DNA of 64,000 nt from Gibbula magus (lineage: Eukaryota; Mollusca; Gastropoda; Trochida; Trochidae), in NCBI GenBank assembly GCA_936450465.1, contig OW388293.1:42862982-42926981 (forward strand), given 5' to 3'. The position numbers and the translations under genes are program-made. Below are positions 50,413 through 61,145 of this stretch, piece by piece. How positions within the stretch are numbered: position 1 is the first letter of the stretch; the number at the start of each line of letters is the position of its first letter. Under the pieces are notes generated by a model, which worked only from the letters and a program-made list of their open reading frames with translations, ran no database searches and had not been told where the DNA came from.

Positions 50413-50495
50413 ATTAAATCATGACAAGGGTAGAAACCTCAAACTGCAGCTGAACTAATCTGAAGACTTTTTATGTCGACAACTGTTTATATTAG

Positions 50496-50671
50496 TATGT
50501 TTTTGTTTAAACATCATTATTTATACACACCGTCGATAGTTAACAATATGCCCGATTATCCTAATCTGTCTAATTCCGACAACCTTCACACAGAGTAAGG
50601 ATAGAGTTATCGCCGCTCTACCCTGTACCGAAACTCGCCACCAGGTGGTCAACCCTACGTCATCATTGCTT
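50496..50671 (-). repeat. DIRS 3' inverted terminal repeat
   Basis: The inner 138 bp (50534-50671) match the 5' repeat as reverse complement. The outer 38 bp (TATGTTTTTGTTTAAACATC...) are unique to this end and are copied, inverted, in the internal complementary region. Confidence 0.9.
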
Positions 50672-50731
50672 CTTCTGACGGTCAGAGAAAAAAGCCGATC
50701 GTGCAGAGGGGAGGCCGGGTGGGAGCTAACG

Positions 50732-50827
50732 ATTGTTAACTATCGACGGTGAGTATAAATAATGATGTTTAAACAAAAACATACTATTATTTAATATACT
50801 CTCCTCGATAGTTAACAATATGCCCGA
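50732..50827 (-). repeat. DIRS internal complementary region
   Basis: It joins the inverse of both element tips: AACTATCGACGGTGAGTATAAA...ACAAAAACATA matches the 3' tip, and TTTAATATACTCTCCTCGAT...TGCCCGA matches the 5' tip. They meet at CTA (50784-50786), TAG on the element strand. In the DIRS model this region templates closure of the linear product into a circle. Confidence 0.88.
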
Positions 50828-51044
50828 ATCCCACTGCTGGAGGTGGGTGCGAGAGGCTAAGGCGATAAAGCTCTATCCTACAGGAAGAGAGTTGGTGACT
50901 CAAGGCCGAACTAGAGTGACCCCCATGAGGCCCACTAGTCAATCGGACTAGCCCTGGCTCAACCTCGCTATGCGAGGAGGCCCGCAACCGAAGTCGCCAA
51001 CTGGTATGAGAGACAACAGACACACAAAATTAATCAACCTCGGG

Positions 51045-51050
51045 TTTATT
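51045..51050 (-). terminator. Poly(A) signal of the DIRS element
   Basis: AATAAA on the minus strand, 14 nt after the recombinase stop codon. Confidence 0.5.
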
Positions 51051-51063
51051 GAGAGGCGAAACA

Positions 51064-51860
51064 TTAGTGAGCCAGAGGGTGACTCCTGCGATGAGGGCCC
51101 GAAGGAACTCGCTGTTGGGCGTACACCTGCGCCCCCAGCCGGTTGATTCCCTCCAAGTCCTCGTTGGAGATGTCTCGAAGATAGTGGTTGGCGAACACCA
51201 GGCCTGACTTCCAGAAACAGCCAGCCATGATGTCCGCCACCGCCAAGTTGCTATGGAGGGCCATCGTCGCTGAGATGGCCCTTATCTCGTGCGGATTGGC
51301 CCTCGCTGGAGGGTCTAGACCCGCTGCCCTGTACGCGTCTAGCACCGCCGAACGGAGGTAGACGCTTAATTGTCTCTTGTCTAATTCCTGTACACTGGTC
51401 TGGGGATGAGGGATGAATAGTCTTCTTCTCCCCTGACGCAACGTCCGGGTCCTCTCGGTGTAGATCCGAAGTGCTCGGACTGGACAGAGGAGGCGGTTCT
51501 CCTCGTCCGTCGGATCTATGTTACCGGAAATGGACGGTAGGGAAAAAGTCCTACCCCTTTCGTCGGCGGTTTGGTTCTTACACACAAACTCCGGCGCCAA
51601 CCCGCTTCCGGAGAACGGACATAATCGCCGCCAGGTTGGTGTTGATGGACGAGGCTTTGAGATTCCTCGTCTCTCGCAGGTAAACCAGGTACAACCTGAG
51701 GGACCGTTACTGCCTGGATGTCGTACCCCTCCTTGCTGCAGAAGGTCGCGAAGGCCCCCCACTGAGCGTTGTAGAGATTCCTAGTCGACGGTCTTTGGGA
51801 GGTCGCCACCGCCTCGGCAACGGATTTGGAGAACCCTGCCCCCGTCAGACCCCTTTGAAG
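51064..51860 (-). pseudogene. DIRS tyrosine recombinase, frameshifted and internally deleted
   Basis: The N-terminal core-binding part (GAGFSKSVAEAVATSQRPST, RNLYNAQWGAFATFCSKEGY) is in one frame to about 51715. The next part (YLVYLRETRNLKASSINTNL, AAIMSVLRKRVG) is in a second frame to about 51605, and the catalytic C-terminus is in a third (EFVCKNQTADERGRTFSLP, LLCPVRALRIYTERT, ANPHEIRAISATMALHSN, ANHYLRDIS). HEIR supplies the His-x-x-Arg pair and HYLRD the Tyr nucleophile. Between RKRVG and APEF the stretch of roughly 80-90 residues that carries the first catalytic Arg in DIRS recombinases seems to be missing. The protein cannot work. It begins overlapping the RT ORF. Confidence 0.75.
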
Positions 51861-53872
51861 ACAAACCAAGCGTGAAACTGTAGAGCCTGGGGATTCTCGT
51901 GAACCCGCCCGCTTGGCTTGCTCGTCAGAAGGTCCCACCTTAGAGGAAGGGGGATCGGGTCTAGGAGGCAAGCCCTCCGGAGGGGAACGTACCAGGCTCT
52001 GGCTGGCCACAGCAGAGCTATCAGGAGTAGCTGGAGCACCCGCGTCTCCTGTATCTTCGCCACCACGAGGTTCAGGATGGCGGGAGGGGGATAGGCGTAA
52101 GCGACCATCCCCTCCCATTCTAACGCGAGCGCATCGAGAGCCCACGCGGTCGGGTCCAGTACAGGAGACACGTATGTCGGTAGCTGGTGGTTGAGCCGAG
52201 TCGCGAAGAGGTCTATGTGAGGCTTGCCGAACCTCAGACATAGACTTTCGAACACTCTCGGGTGCAACATCCACTCCGTGGAAGGAGGCTTGTCCGGGCG
52301 AGACAAGGCGTCCGCAAGGACGTTCTTGGCTCCCGGGATGTGCACCGCACGGAGAGAGAGTTCGAGACTGTCCACTAGGCGAAACAGCACCATCACCAAC
52401 TGCAGGAGAGAGTCTGCTTTGGTCGACCCCTGTTTGTTGATGGCCCAGGCCGCCGCTGAGCTGTCTGTATGAACACACAGAACCTGCCCCCGCAGCTGAC
52501 CTGACCAATGGTCGATTGCCAATCGAATGGCGTCCAGTTCCAGGACGTTGATGTGGCGTCTCACTTGGGTCGACGACCACACCCCCGCTGTTTGCTCCGC
52601 ATCGAGATGAGCCCCCCAGCCTTGGGAGGAGGCGTCCACGAATAGGTGACGTGTCGCTGGCGGTTCCCTGAGGGGAACCCCCACCAACACATTGGACTCC
52701 TGCTGCCACCAGGAGAGGTGCGGTCTGAGTTCCAGAGGAATGGAAAACACGTGCCGACACGCCTTCTCCCGGACATGTACGTTTACCAAGATCTGAAGGG
52801 GCCTGAGCTGCAACCTTCCCCTTCGGGTGAAGTGTTGAGTCGCGCTCAGAAAGCCTAGCAGCCTCTGCCACTGGCGTAGTGGCAGAGGCCCCCGAAGTGC
52901 CAGCTCCAGGAGATCTCGGTAACGTTCCATCCGTTCCGTGGTCACAAAGGCCTTGTAGATAGCGGTTTCCAGGCGGGCGCCTAGGAACACCAAGGACGTC
53001 GAGGGCTGCATGTCTGACTTCCCCAGATTGACCAGCCACCCCAACCGCCTGAACAACGCTATCACAAAGTCCTGTTGAGCTTCCAGAAAAGACGGGGACC
53101 TGTTGTGACCAAACCCGTCGTCCAAATACATTGCGAATTGAACGTCCACCGTGTGGAGGTATTGGACGATGGGTTGGGTCACGCGAGTGAACAGCCACGG
53201 AGCCGATGAAATCCCGAAGGGAAGGATGTTCCACTGAAAGTGGCGACCCGCTAAGACGAAACGTAGGTACCTGCGATCGCAGTGATAGATGGGAATGTGC
53301 AGGTACGCGTCCTGCAGGTCTAGGGATATCATCGAGTCCAAGGGCTCCAGTAATCGCATCACTGACGGCACTGTCAAGAGTCGAAAATATGGCGGCGGAT
53401 CTAGGAAGGAGAGGTTGAATTCCTTCAAGTCGTGGATCAGCCGCCATTTCCCTGGCTCCCGCTTCGGTCGGACGAACACCGGAGAGTAGTAGCCTGGAGA
53501 AAGGTCTTGGTGCGGGATTTCCTCCACCGCCCATTTGGAAATTAGAGTCTCCACCTGTTCCAAGGTCAGCGCGAGCCGATCTGGGTCCAGCGCGCGCTCT
53601 ACAGGCGAACAGGTCAGCGGGGGGCGGCGTGCCACGCAAAGTCGAAAACCCTGTTCAAAGACCTTGCAAACGAAAGGATCGAGATCCAACTGTCTCCAGT
53701 TGGGGACATAACGTGAGAGACGGCCTCCCACAGGACCGTCCAGGGTCGGGACCACCTGCCGTGGAAGGTCCGGAGGTGTCCAGTCACTGCCTGTTGGGGG
53801 GAGCTCCGTAGGCGCGACCCTTCCCACGTTGGATGCCCTTCTTGGGGGTGCGTTTTGGCGAGGGGCCGGCAC
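51845..53872 (-). CDS. DIRS reverse transcriptase, RNase H and methyltransferase-like ORF
   Basis: About 675 open codons; the upstream end at 53872 is a GTG, so the true start is uncertain. It overlaps the end of gag by ~90 nt in another frame. Reverse transcriptase ~120-310: SLDLQDAY with the first catalytic Asp, ILPFGISSAPWLFTR, and MYLDDGF (YLDD at ~249-252). RNase H ~410-525: FVDASSQGWGAHL, VLELDAI, VHTDSSAAAWAINKQGS, GAKNVLADALSR, supplying the D-E-D-D residues. The C-terminal ~530-640 (HIDLFATRLNHQLPTYVSP, AYAYPPPAILNLVVAKI) matches the DAM-type methyltransferase-like domain usual in DIRS. It copies the RNA into DNA. The frame is intact, in contrast to gag and the recombinase. Confidence 0.92.
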   Translation of the reverse strand: MPAPRQNAPPRRASNVGRVAPTELPPTGSDWTPPDLPRQVVPTLDGPVGGRLSRYVPNWRQLDLDPFVCKVFEQGFRLCVARRPPLTCSPVERALDPDRLALTLEQVETLISKWAVEEIPHQDLSPGYYSPVFVRPKREPGKWRLIHDLKEFNLSFLDPPPYFRLLTVPSVMRLLEPLDSMISLDLQDAYLHIPIYHCDRRYLRFVLAGRHFQWNILPFGISSAPWLFTRVTQPIVQYLHTVDVQFAMYLDDGFGHNRSPSFLEAQQDFVIALFRRLGWLVNLGKSDMQPSTSLVFLGARLETAIYKAFVTTERMERYRDLLELALRGPLPLRQWQRLLGFLSATQHFTRRGRLQLRPLQILVNVHVREKACRHVFSIPLELRPHLSWWQQESNVLVGVPLREPPATRHLFVDASSQGWGAHLDAEQTAGVWSSTQVRRHINVLELDAIRLAIDHWSGQLRGQVLCVHTDSSAAAWAINKQGSTKADSLLQLVMVLFRLVDSLELSLRAVHIPGAKNVLADALSRPDKPPSTEWMLHPRVFESLCLRFGKPHIDLFATRLNHQLPTYVSPVLDPTAWALDALALEWEGMVAYAYPPPAILNLVVAKIQETRVLQLLLIALLWPARAWYVPLRRACLLDPIPLPLRWDLLTSKPSGRVHENPQALQFHAWFVFKGV

Positions 53873-55509
53873 TGAAGACGCGACTTCTATCCTGTCGACC
53901 CCTTCCCTGAAAGGACACGCCTCCAGTTTTCGAGGTAGAGGAGGGCGCGCCCCCTCCCCTCTTCTTGGGCGTTGTCCCCTGAGGCGATGCTCTGCGTCTG
54001 CCAGAGGCCAACCGATTGGTTAGCTCTTGCTGCCTGAGCGTTTCCCCGACTTGACCGTCGAATAAGGTGGAGGAGCCTGCCGGGGCCGACCTCAGGCGGA
54101 AGGTTGGTCCGCGCCAGAAACCCATCACGCCTGAGGTTAGTCACCCCTGCTGAGATGCGGGAGGCAGACAACATCATCTGCGCTAGGTTCCCAGCGACAG
54201 AGTCGAACCCGCGGTAGAGAGCCTTGGCCCCCTGCTTCATGCCCGCCTCTTTGGCGAAAGCTGCCATCGCCTGGCAAGCGTGGGCCACGTGGTTAGCCAG
54301 ACCAAGGATGCTCCTTGCCTCTTTGTCCAGGTGCGACAAATGGGAGTCTGAAACCTGGTGAGGTACTAAGGGAGCGGCAACTCGACGGATGTCGTCGTCC
54401 AGGATGGGAGGGGAAAGAGATAAGGAACTGCCATGAACGGGAAGGCCAGACCGGATCTTGTCAGTGAGAACTAAGGGGGGAGGAGGCGACCAGGAGCCGC
54501 AGCAGCAACGTTAGAGTCGAAGTCCCTGCCCGCCGCCTGAATGAGCCTGTGCACTGGCAGCGCCACCAGACGCTCCGTAGGCGCCTCCTCTTCCGAGCAG
54601 AAGGTCTCCAGCCTGGCTGCCTTGGTCGATGAAGATTCCTCCTCCAACTCTTGGATGTCCACCTGACACCAATCAGCGATTGCTGTCAGACGCTCCTTGA
54701 GATCGGGCGCCTCCACAGGGCCCGTCAGAGGAGTGGAAGGCGCTTGGGGAGCCCCGTCCCCCAAGTCAGACGCCCCCCCCCTCTTGGTCACTAACAGCCG
54801 TGGACTCGTGGTCCGAGGGGGTGGCGCCCGGGGAAATAACCACCACACGCCTTCTCTTGGGAGTGGAGGGCGCCACAGGGGAGGTCGGAAAACAGACATC
54901 CTCCTCCTCAACCCTGGCATGAGCTCGTTCTCTTGCCACGAACATTGAAGAAACCAGATCCTTCACTGAGGACATGATGTCGTCCGTCAGTTTCCTCTGG
55001 TCAAGAATAGGGGGAGAGGAGATCCTCGACCTCTTCTTCTTCTCGTGTTTCCTTTTCTCCTTCTTCCTGACGGCCCTCCGAGGGTTCGTTGAGGAAGCAG
55101 TGTCAGGAGAGGACCTCAAGTCGGGAGATCGTTCCACCCCGCCCGAGGGAGGGGAACCGCCAACATGTCTGACTGGTGATACACCTGGATCCGAGAGGTC
55201 AAACTCGGTCACATCCTCAAAAATGACCAGGTCGGAGCCCCGGGAGGCGTCATCAGCGGACCCCGTGGTGACGGTAGCGGAAGCGGACGAGGAGGGCCGC
55301 CTGGCGGCCCTCAACTTGTGCTGCGTCTCAGATTTCTTCACAGCCGCGCGGTAATCACGATGTTCCGTAGGCGAGAGGTGTTCACACTCTCTGCACTTGT
55401 CCAACTCGCCGCACAAATTGCGACACAGGCGACAGAGCGAGTGTGGGTCGAAGCGCGCGGACTTCCGGGACCCACACCCACCACAGAAACCTGAGTAAGG
55501 ATCCGACAT
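53784..55509 (-). pseudogene. DIRS gag, broken by three frameshifts
   Basis: It starts at a true ATG (55509). The N-terminus holds a zinc-binding cluster typical of DIRS Gag (CGGCGSRKSARF, CRLCRNLCGELDKCREC). The frame ends at 54766, but the homologous sequence goes on in another frame (ASDLGDGAPQAPSTPLTG...). The switch lies in a run of nine G (54773-54781). A second switch is in the C run near 54475-54480 (LLPP to LVLTDKIRSG), and a third near 54080 (EVGP to APAGSSTLFDG). The C-terminus is basic (KRTPKKGIQRGKGRAYG), as expected for nucleic-acid binding. Two of three breaks are in homopolymers, so sequencing error remains possible. Confidence 0.8.
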
Positions 55510-56019
55510 CCCCGTAACACCCCTCCGAGACGGCTGTCCAACCCCAACCGCTTCAAAAGGACGCCGCTAGAGTGAGGCGGTAGAGCGCCTGAAGCTACAG
55601 GCGCCAGGCGCTGCTAAGCACCAGGCGCTGTCCAACCACAGGCGCTTCCAACCAGGCCGCCTAGAGAGGCGCCGCGCATTACCGTAGGCAAGCGCTGTCC
55701 AAAGCAAGCGCACACGGCCAGGCGGTGAACGGGAGGTCTACCGAAAGCCCAGCCGAGCTAACCAGCCTAAGAGAACCGGCACGAAAAGCACGTGCGACCC
55801 GGGCGGGCTGAAACAGACAACAGTAGAGAGAGTCACTGCAGTCAAGCACAAAATACAAGTAACCGACGAAGAGAGACGCTAACTGACTCGACAGAATTAG
55901 CTAGGTCCCGCAACGACACGCAAACGCAAAGGAAAGCAGTAATAAGTGAGTGAAAAGGTTATTTAATACTCGAAATTCAGAGCCACCAAAAACACAAGTG
56001 TACTTGATGGCCGACAGAA
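55510..56019 (-). other. DIRS leader with CAGGCGC-type repeats
   Basis: About 500 bp between the 5' terminal repeat and gag. At 55585-55740 short GC-rich motifs CAGGCGCTG, CAGGCGCTT, CAGGCCGCC and CAAGCGC recur at 10-25 bp spacing, some in palindromic contexts (GGCGCC). No ORF was recognised. Confidence 0.6.
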
Positions 56020-56176
56020 AAGCAATGATGACGTAGGGTTGACCACCTGGTGGCGAGTTTCGGTACAGGGTAGAGCGGCGATAACTCTATCCTTACTCTG
56101 TGTGAAGGTTGTCGGAATTAGACAGATTAGGATAATCGGGCATATTGTTAACTATCGAGGAGAGTATATTAAATAA
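56020..56176 (-). repeat. DIRS 5' inverted terminal repeat
   Basis: A 138-bp core identical as far as I can read to 50534-50671 inverted, plus an outer tip GGAGAGTATATTAAATAA before TAG at 56177. Transcription toward lower coordinates would be expected to start in or near it. Confidence 0.9.
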
Positions 56177-56179
56177 TAG

Positions 56180-58480
56180 ATGTTATTCTGGGATGAAACA
56201 GAAGTTCATATATTATTTATAATTCCATTTTTATATTCCATAAATTGAGATGTGTTAGAAGTACGTGAATGTATAGAAAATGTATATACTTGGGAATGTA
56301 TAATCTTGTTATAGATCAATATCAACTTCATAACGCTAGCACCAATCAATTATCAAGAATTTGAATTAAAGACACTTTTGATATGTTCTTCTTTTCTGTT
56401 CACATTTTATGTGTCACATCTACAAATGAATTATAATTTCACATGAACTGGATTACTGAACTAACTGAAATGTAATGGTCAAAGTAGTCTAACACTCATA
56501 CTCTGAAAAGGTATTTTTGCTGAAAATATCACCACTGTGTTAAATATTGAAACGGAGACTTAAGAAATGGGGTTTTCAGAGGCTCCTTTTAAAATTTTTA
56601 TTAATATTTCTTTCAGAGTCTAAGTGTAAGACCAGGGTCAAACTGAGAGTAGGAAGACGAGACCAGAGTGTAGTCACTTTGATGAGGAGGTTCTGGTCTT
56701 TCTGAATTGTATTCACAACCGGATGCAGCGTAACAATCCAAACACAGCCTTATAGAGCATAATCCACCACGATCAACTTACAAAGCACGGATAATATGAT
56801 TCAACGTTGCGTTTGGGAGATTGGAAACTCATCTGGTTTTGAAACGCCATCACCGACCTTTATCCAATTCCATTGTGCTTATAATCAGAAGACGGTTTTT
56901 GATTAACAATACGTTTGTTACTAATAATTAAGTATGATGCATTTTGTTCCTGTACATCGACCAAAATGAAACTGGATTTATTCGGTTTGTATTAATTGAA
57001 ATCTAAACTTCATTCATTCACATACGTCGTTTGGCTTTTACAAATATATAGTAAAGCAATCTTAACAAGAAACAAATCGTGCACCTGTAATCCCTTATAA
57101 GGAAAAAACGATTTAACAAACATTGGACAATGTCACAATTTCTCGAAAGGTCTGGAGATACTGGATGATCCCGACACGTGCTGTGCTTTGAGAGAAAACA
57201 AGGTTGGTTTGCAGTGTGTGACGCATTCTAATACTCCTGGTCTCTGAACCGGCACGTCCATGTGTCAACAAGACCTCGTTCAGTCTCCCTCCTCACGGGA
57301 TTGGGGAAAGCGTATCACTTCCCATGTACTGTAAGGAACCCTTTTAAATAACATCTGTCGTTGGTTAGTCGAGGTCTTTCTCATAGAGTTGAATCGTGTA
57401 ATTATTGTCTCGTTTCAACTTTGCGATTATTATGGTAATTGCAAAAAGCGAGTATTTTCACTACTCCTTTTAAACAGTATGTGACTGACAATTAGTAACG
57501 TCGTTGGGCAGGACATGCCATGTAAGAACTTAGTCAAACATGATGTTATGACATTTCATGTGATTCTTTCAGTTTTCCTATTGATTTAGCCACTTTGCAT
57601 CGCTTTTATTGGAGTTGTTGCTACACTCCTTTTGGAATCGGGTTTTAATAAGATATTTTGTTGTGAGCTATCTCAATGTTCATTTTGAAGAAAATGTCTT
57701 TGAAAATGAGTTTTATGCCTTTAACACTTATGGCAATTAACATAATTTACTTGATAAACATCTTCTCATCTTGGACTAGCCAACTATATATAAGATATAC
57801 AGGTGCAGTAATCATACCCTAATTGTGAGCACAAATCATTTCTGTGTTGCAGTACATGTATGTATTTCAACAGCCTTGGAAGTGATTGCAGTTTTAGAAA
57901 TAACTTAATTTTCAATATTTTGTGTAACTATTACGATCCACGAAATTATGCATACGGAACAGTCACTAGGAAACCAAGTAATGCATCAACTGATCTCTCC
58001 CATAAAACTACTCGACATTTCTCGATTCTATACAAGAGCTCTCCTCAGAGACGCCAAGCTTTATATAGACGTATAGCTTTTTGACATCATTGTCAATATG
58101 ACCTTTATTGATTATGATATCATTAATCTGTTTCATGTCATCCTTATCAAGTCAAAGTCTTCATTTTCTATATTCAACTATTCATCATAGTTTTCCTAAT
58201 CTGGAAATCCTTACCTCATACACATACCATATCCTGCTGTATAAGCGTTGTAAAACCAACTGGGGCATAACGATCGTACTTAAATAACTGTTCTAAGTAA
58301 AATATTCAGCAAAGAGTTCATTTCATGAATTATGGATGAAACGATGTTGACTTACACTACAAATCCACGCATAATACGTTTAAAAGAATTACTTCAACAT
58401 CATATTCACATTGTTATATAATTCATATTATGAAAATGCTACTCGAAACGATTACCTCATAGTCTTTGCCTAACTCTCAG
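56180..58480. other. Non-coding stretch
   Basis: AT-rich DNA right of the DIRS element. A 74-codon frame at 57860-58084 has no recognisable features. Nothing was called. Confidence 0.4.
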
Positions 58481-58483
58481 TGG

Positions 58484-58938
58484 TTAGTGGATGGGAGTGG
58501 ATGAGGGTGGTATGTGGTGTGGGTGAGAGTGTGTGAGAGTGGGTGAGGGTGGATGAGAGTGGGTGAGGGTTGGTGAGGGTGGGTCAGAGTGGATGAGGTT
58601 TGATGAGATTGGGTGAGGGTGGATGAAGATGTGTAAGAGTGGGTGAGGGTGGATGAGAGTGGTTGAGGGTGGATGAGAGTGGGTGAGGATGGGTGAGGGT
58701 GGATGAGAGTGGGTGACGGTGGGTGACGGTGGGTGACGGTGGATGAGAGTGGGTGACGGTGGGTGAAAGTGGATGAGGGTGGGAGAGAGTGGGTGAAGGT
58801 GGGTGAGGGTGGGTGAGAGTGGGTGTGAATGGGTGAGGGTGGTTGAGATTATATGAGATTAGGTGAGAGTGGTTGAGGTCAACCGAGAGTGGATGAGGGT
58901 GGATGAGGATGGATGAGTTTGGGTGAGGGTGAGACATT
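58484..58938. repeat. G-rich 20-bp minisatellite
   Basis: About 22 units of GGATGAGAGTGGGTGAGGGT with point variants, built from a 10-bp half unit (GTGGGTGAGG). GGG runs recur every ~6-14 bases on the plus strand, so G-quadruplex formation is plausible. The His/Pro-rich minus-strand frame is a repeat artefact. Confidence 0.92.
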
Positions 58939-58939
58939 C

Positions 58940-60155
58940 ACCATTCCTTTCGCCCTTCAAAGTGACAACTATAATTATTATTTCCATTACAACCATTTCT
59001 ATGTTCATCAAGTTGTAGAAATAATGCATTGCGGTTCGTGCTGCTGGTAAAAATATTTGCAAATCGATGTTTGGAGGTCTAGGTTAAACTGTTTCGGTAC
59101 AGGAATATAATAATGAGACTGAAATATCTTCCTTTGACGTATTTGGCTCCAACGGGTCTAGGGTGATGCTATAGGGTGATGGACCGTGTGTTACAGGTAT
59201 TGATTTCCCTTTTCTCTCCTGCATGTCTGTTAGTATATTAAGTTAAGGATGTAATTGTGATGTAGCCTTAAAAACTGTATGATTTTGACTTATGACAAAT
59301 ATGAAGTATATGAATACGACATCTGAATGTGTTATGTGTGTTGATGTTGGTCTTTCTCATTTGTGCAATTTTTTTCAAGTATATAAAATATTATATTTTA
59401 CATGTATATATTATGTTGTTTACGAAACAGTTTTCAAGCCTTGATGAAAGTCCATATACATGAAATGGAATTTGACACTGATAGATTGATCCAGGAACAT
59501 ATACGGACAGAAGGTTTGAGATACTGAAACTATACTGTAGCTACTGTATATATACTCTATCATACTGTCCACATTCAATTATCATATACTAACGAACACT
59601 GGTGATTGTTTTCAATATATATGTTTCTGTTAACCTTTTAGATTTGTAAAATGCATATGTAAATGGAATATGCAAATGTAAGATGTCACAATAAGTTCAA
59701 ATGCGTTCGAACAATAACAATACTGCGGCAAACTACCAGAACAATAGTTCTAGTTTGAATTTAGAGTCTTCAAACACATTGCGCATACACGGATGAAAAT
59801 GAAATATAACCATACCCTTCACGCGAAGTCACTAGAATGATTTATAGCTGCATAACTAATATATAGTATTGCTTACAGCGATGAATGCCATTTATTCAGG
59901 TATAAAACACGATCCTGTTTCTTTAATATCACCTGTAAAAAGACAGGTGCACTAGAAATGCAAATTATGTCCACATTCAGGAAAGCAAAGCATAATACCA
60001 TTTTCAGTTCATGCTTGCTAAACATGTTTCACAAAAAAAATACTTTTACGTCTTTATGTAAAATAACCTAAGGGTGTTGATAAAATGAAAATTTTTAAAG
60101 TTTTCAGTTACAAAATAATGATACTTAATGTTATGTTAATAACCTCAATTGCCTG
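58940..60155. other. Non-coding stretch
   Basis: AT-rich. No gene or repeat was recognised. Confidence 0.4.
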
Positions 60156-60159
60156 ATTT

Positions 60160-60317
60160 TTACCTGATACAAGCACGAGCCGATGCTCGCAGGTTTCACC
60201 GCAATGCATAGCCACATGGCGTTGCGGGCTTTCTCCCTGCCATAATACTAGCAGACGCGATATAAGTGAAATACTCTTGAAAGCGGCGTTAAACCCAACT
60301 CACCTCACCTCACCTCT
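60160..60317 (+). mobile_element. SINE-like element, 3' part
   Basis: The locally GC-richer segment ends GATATAAGTGAAATACTCTT-GAAAGCGGCGTTAAACCC followed by a (CTCAC)n-type tail (60297-60316). A GCGGCGTTAAAC end with a short pentamer tail is common in mollusc SINEs. No clear tRNA-like A and B boxes were seen at the 5' side, so the head may be lost or diverged. Confidence 0.6.
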
Positions 60318-61140
60318 TTGTCAAGTACAGAGTGTCGCCTATACTTCCGCTAGTGATTTTAAAAAGTACCTGATGTGTCATCAGTGATTAAAATCTTTAA
60401 GTAAGTGATCGTTATTCGCTTCACTGATGATACGTTCATTCACATACTTGTTTGTTATAATCCCACATCGAAAAGAAGAATGCCTTTATTTTTCAAACAA
60501 TTCTGAAAAGTATGTAGTGTTCATTTTATACCGATCCAATCATCACATAATTGCTGTATCCAACAACCACCTGAATGATCATCGTCATTGACAATTATCC
60601 TTGTTGATCTCTGGTTGGACAGTGGTGGTTTTGATATACTCTCAATACATATACCATTCTGTGACATGGTTGTTAAATTGAGTTCGCATCATCATTGATA
60701 ACCATCAACTGTAAAGATATTTCCATTTTTGTGATAAATATTAAAAGCAACAATGAAATATACAACCTATTTGATTGACACCATTACTATATTAAAATTG
60801 TTCAGTGCATTGATCTGGTATAATTTCATATCATCAATGAGAGTAATAAACCGAGAAGTCAGTGGATAAAGCGACCATCATGCATATCGATGGGACGTAC
60901 TTGAGGAATGTCACTGAAAGAGGTCAAGATATCAGTGCTATGTACATAGATAAGGAAGCTATTGAAGGTATCATAGCATGAAGACACTGTTCAACATATA
61001 CAAAGTATCTCCTAAATTACACCAACACCTCTTGAACATCAACTTACTCTGGGTGGTGTGTGTTGATTTTGTCATTTACTCTGTCATTTCCTTATCTGTG
61101 CTTCATTTAGGGGCCTGAAGGTATTTGCTCTTCTATTATA
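60318..61140. other. Non-coding stretch
   Basis: AT-rich, ending in a pyrimidine-rich run before AG at 61110. No gene was recognised. Confidence 0.35.
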
Positions 61141-61145
61141 TTCAG

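Larger units (their letters stand above)
50493..56179 (-). mobile_element. DIRS-type tyrosine-recombinase retrotransposon
   Basis: About 5.68 kb and GC-rich within an AT-rich background. In element order (minus strand): 5' inverted terminal repeat (56176-56020), leader, gag (55509-53784), RT-RNase H-methyltransferase ORF (53872-51845), tyrosine recombinase remnant (~51860-51064), AATAAA at 51050-51045, internal complementary region (50827-50732), 3' inverted terminal repeat (50671-50496). The two terminal repeats share a 138-bp block (50534-50671 and 56020-56157) in inverse orientation. DIRS elements replicate through a circle that the recombinase inserts without target duplication. TAG occurs at both ends and in the internal complementary region, marking the likely joining triplet. 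Confidence 0.92.

Noticed and set aside
51516..53639. 707-codon minus-strand open frame overlapping the RT ORF
   Set aside because: Most of it is a GC-rich shadow of the RT-RNase H frame without domain motifs. Only its last ~110 codons (from about 51860) are real recombinase sequence, which is annotated separately.
57860..58084. 74-codon plus-strand frame
   Set aside because: No splice signals, domain or coding bias that sets it apart from the AT-rich background.
58584..58937. His/Pro-rich 117-codon minus-strand frame
   Set aside because: Translation of the G-rich minisatellite.
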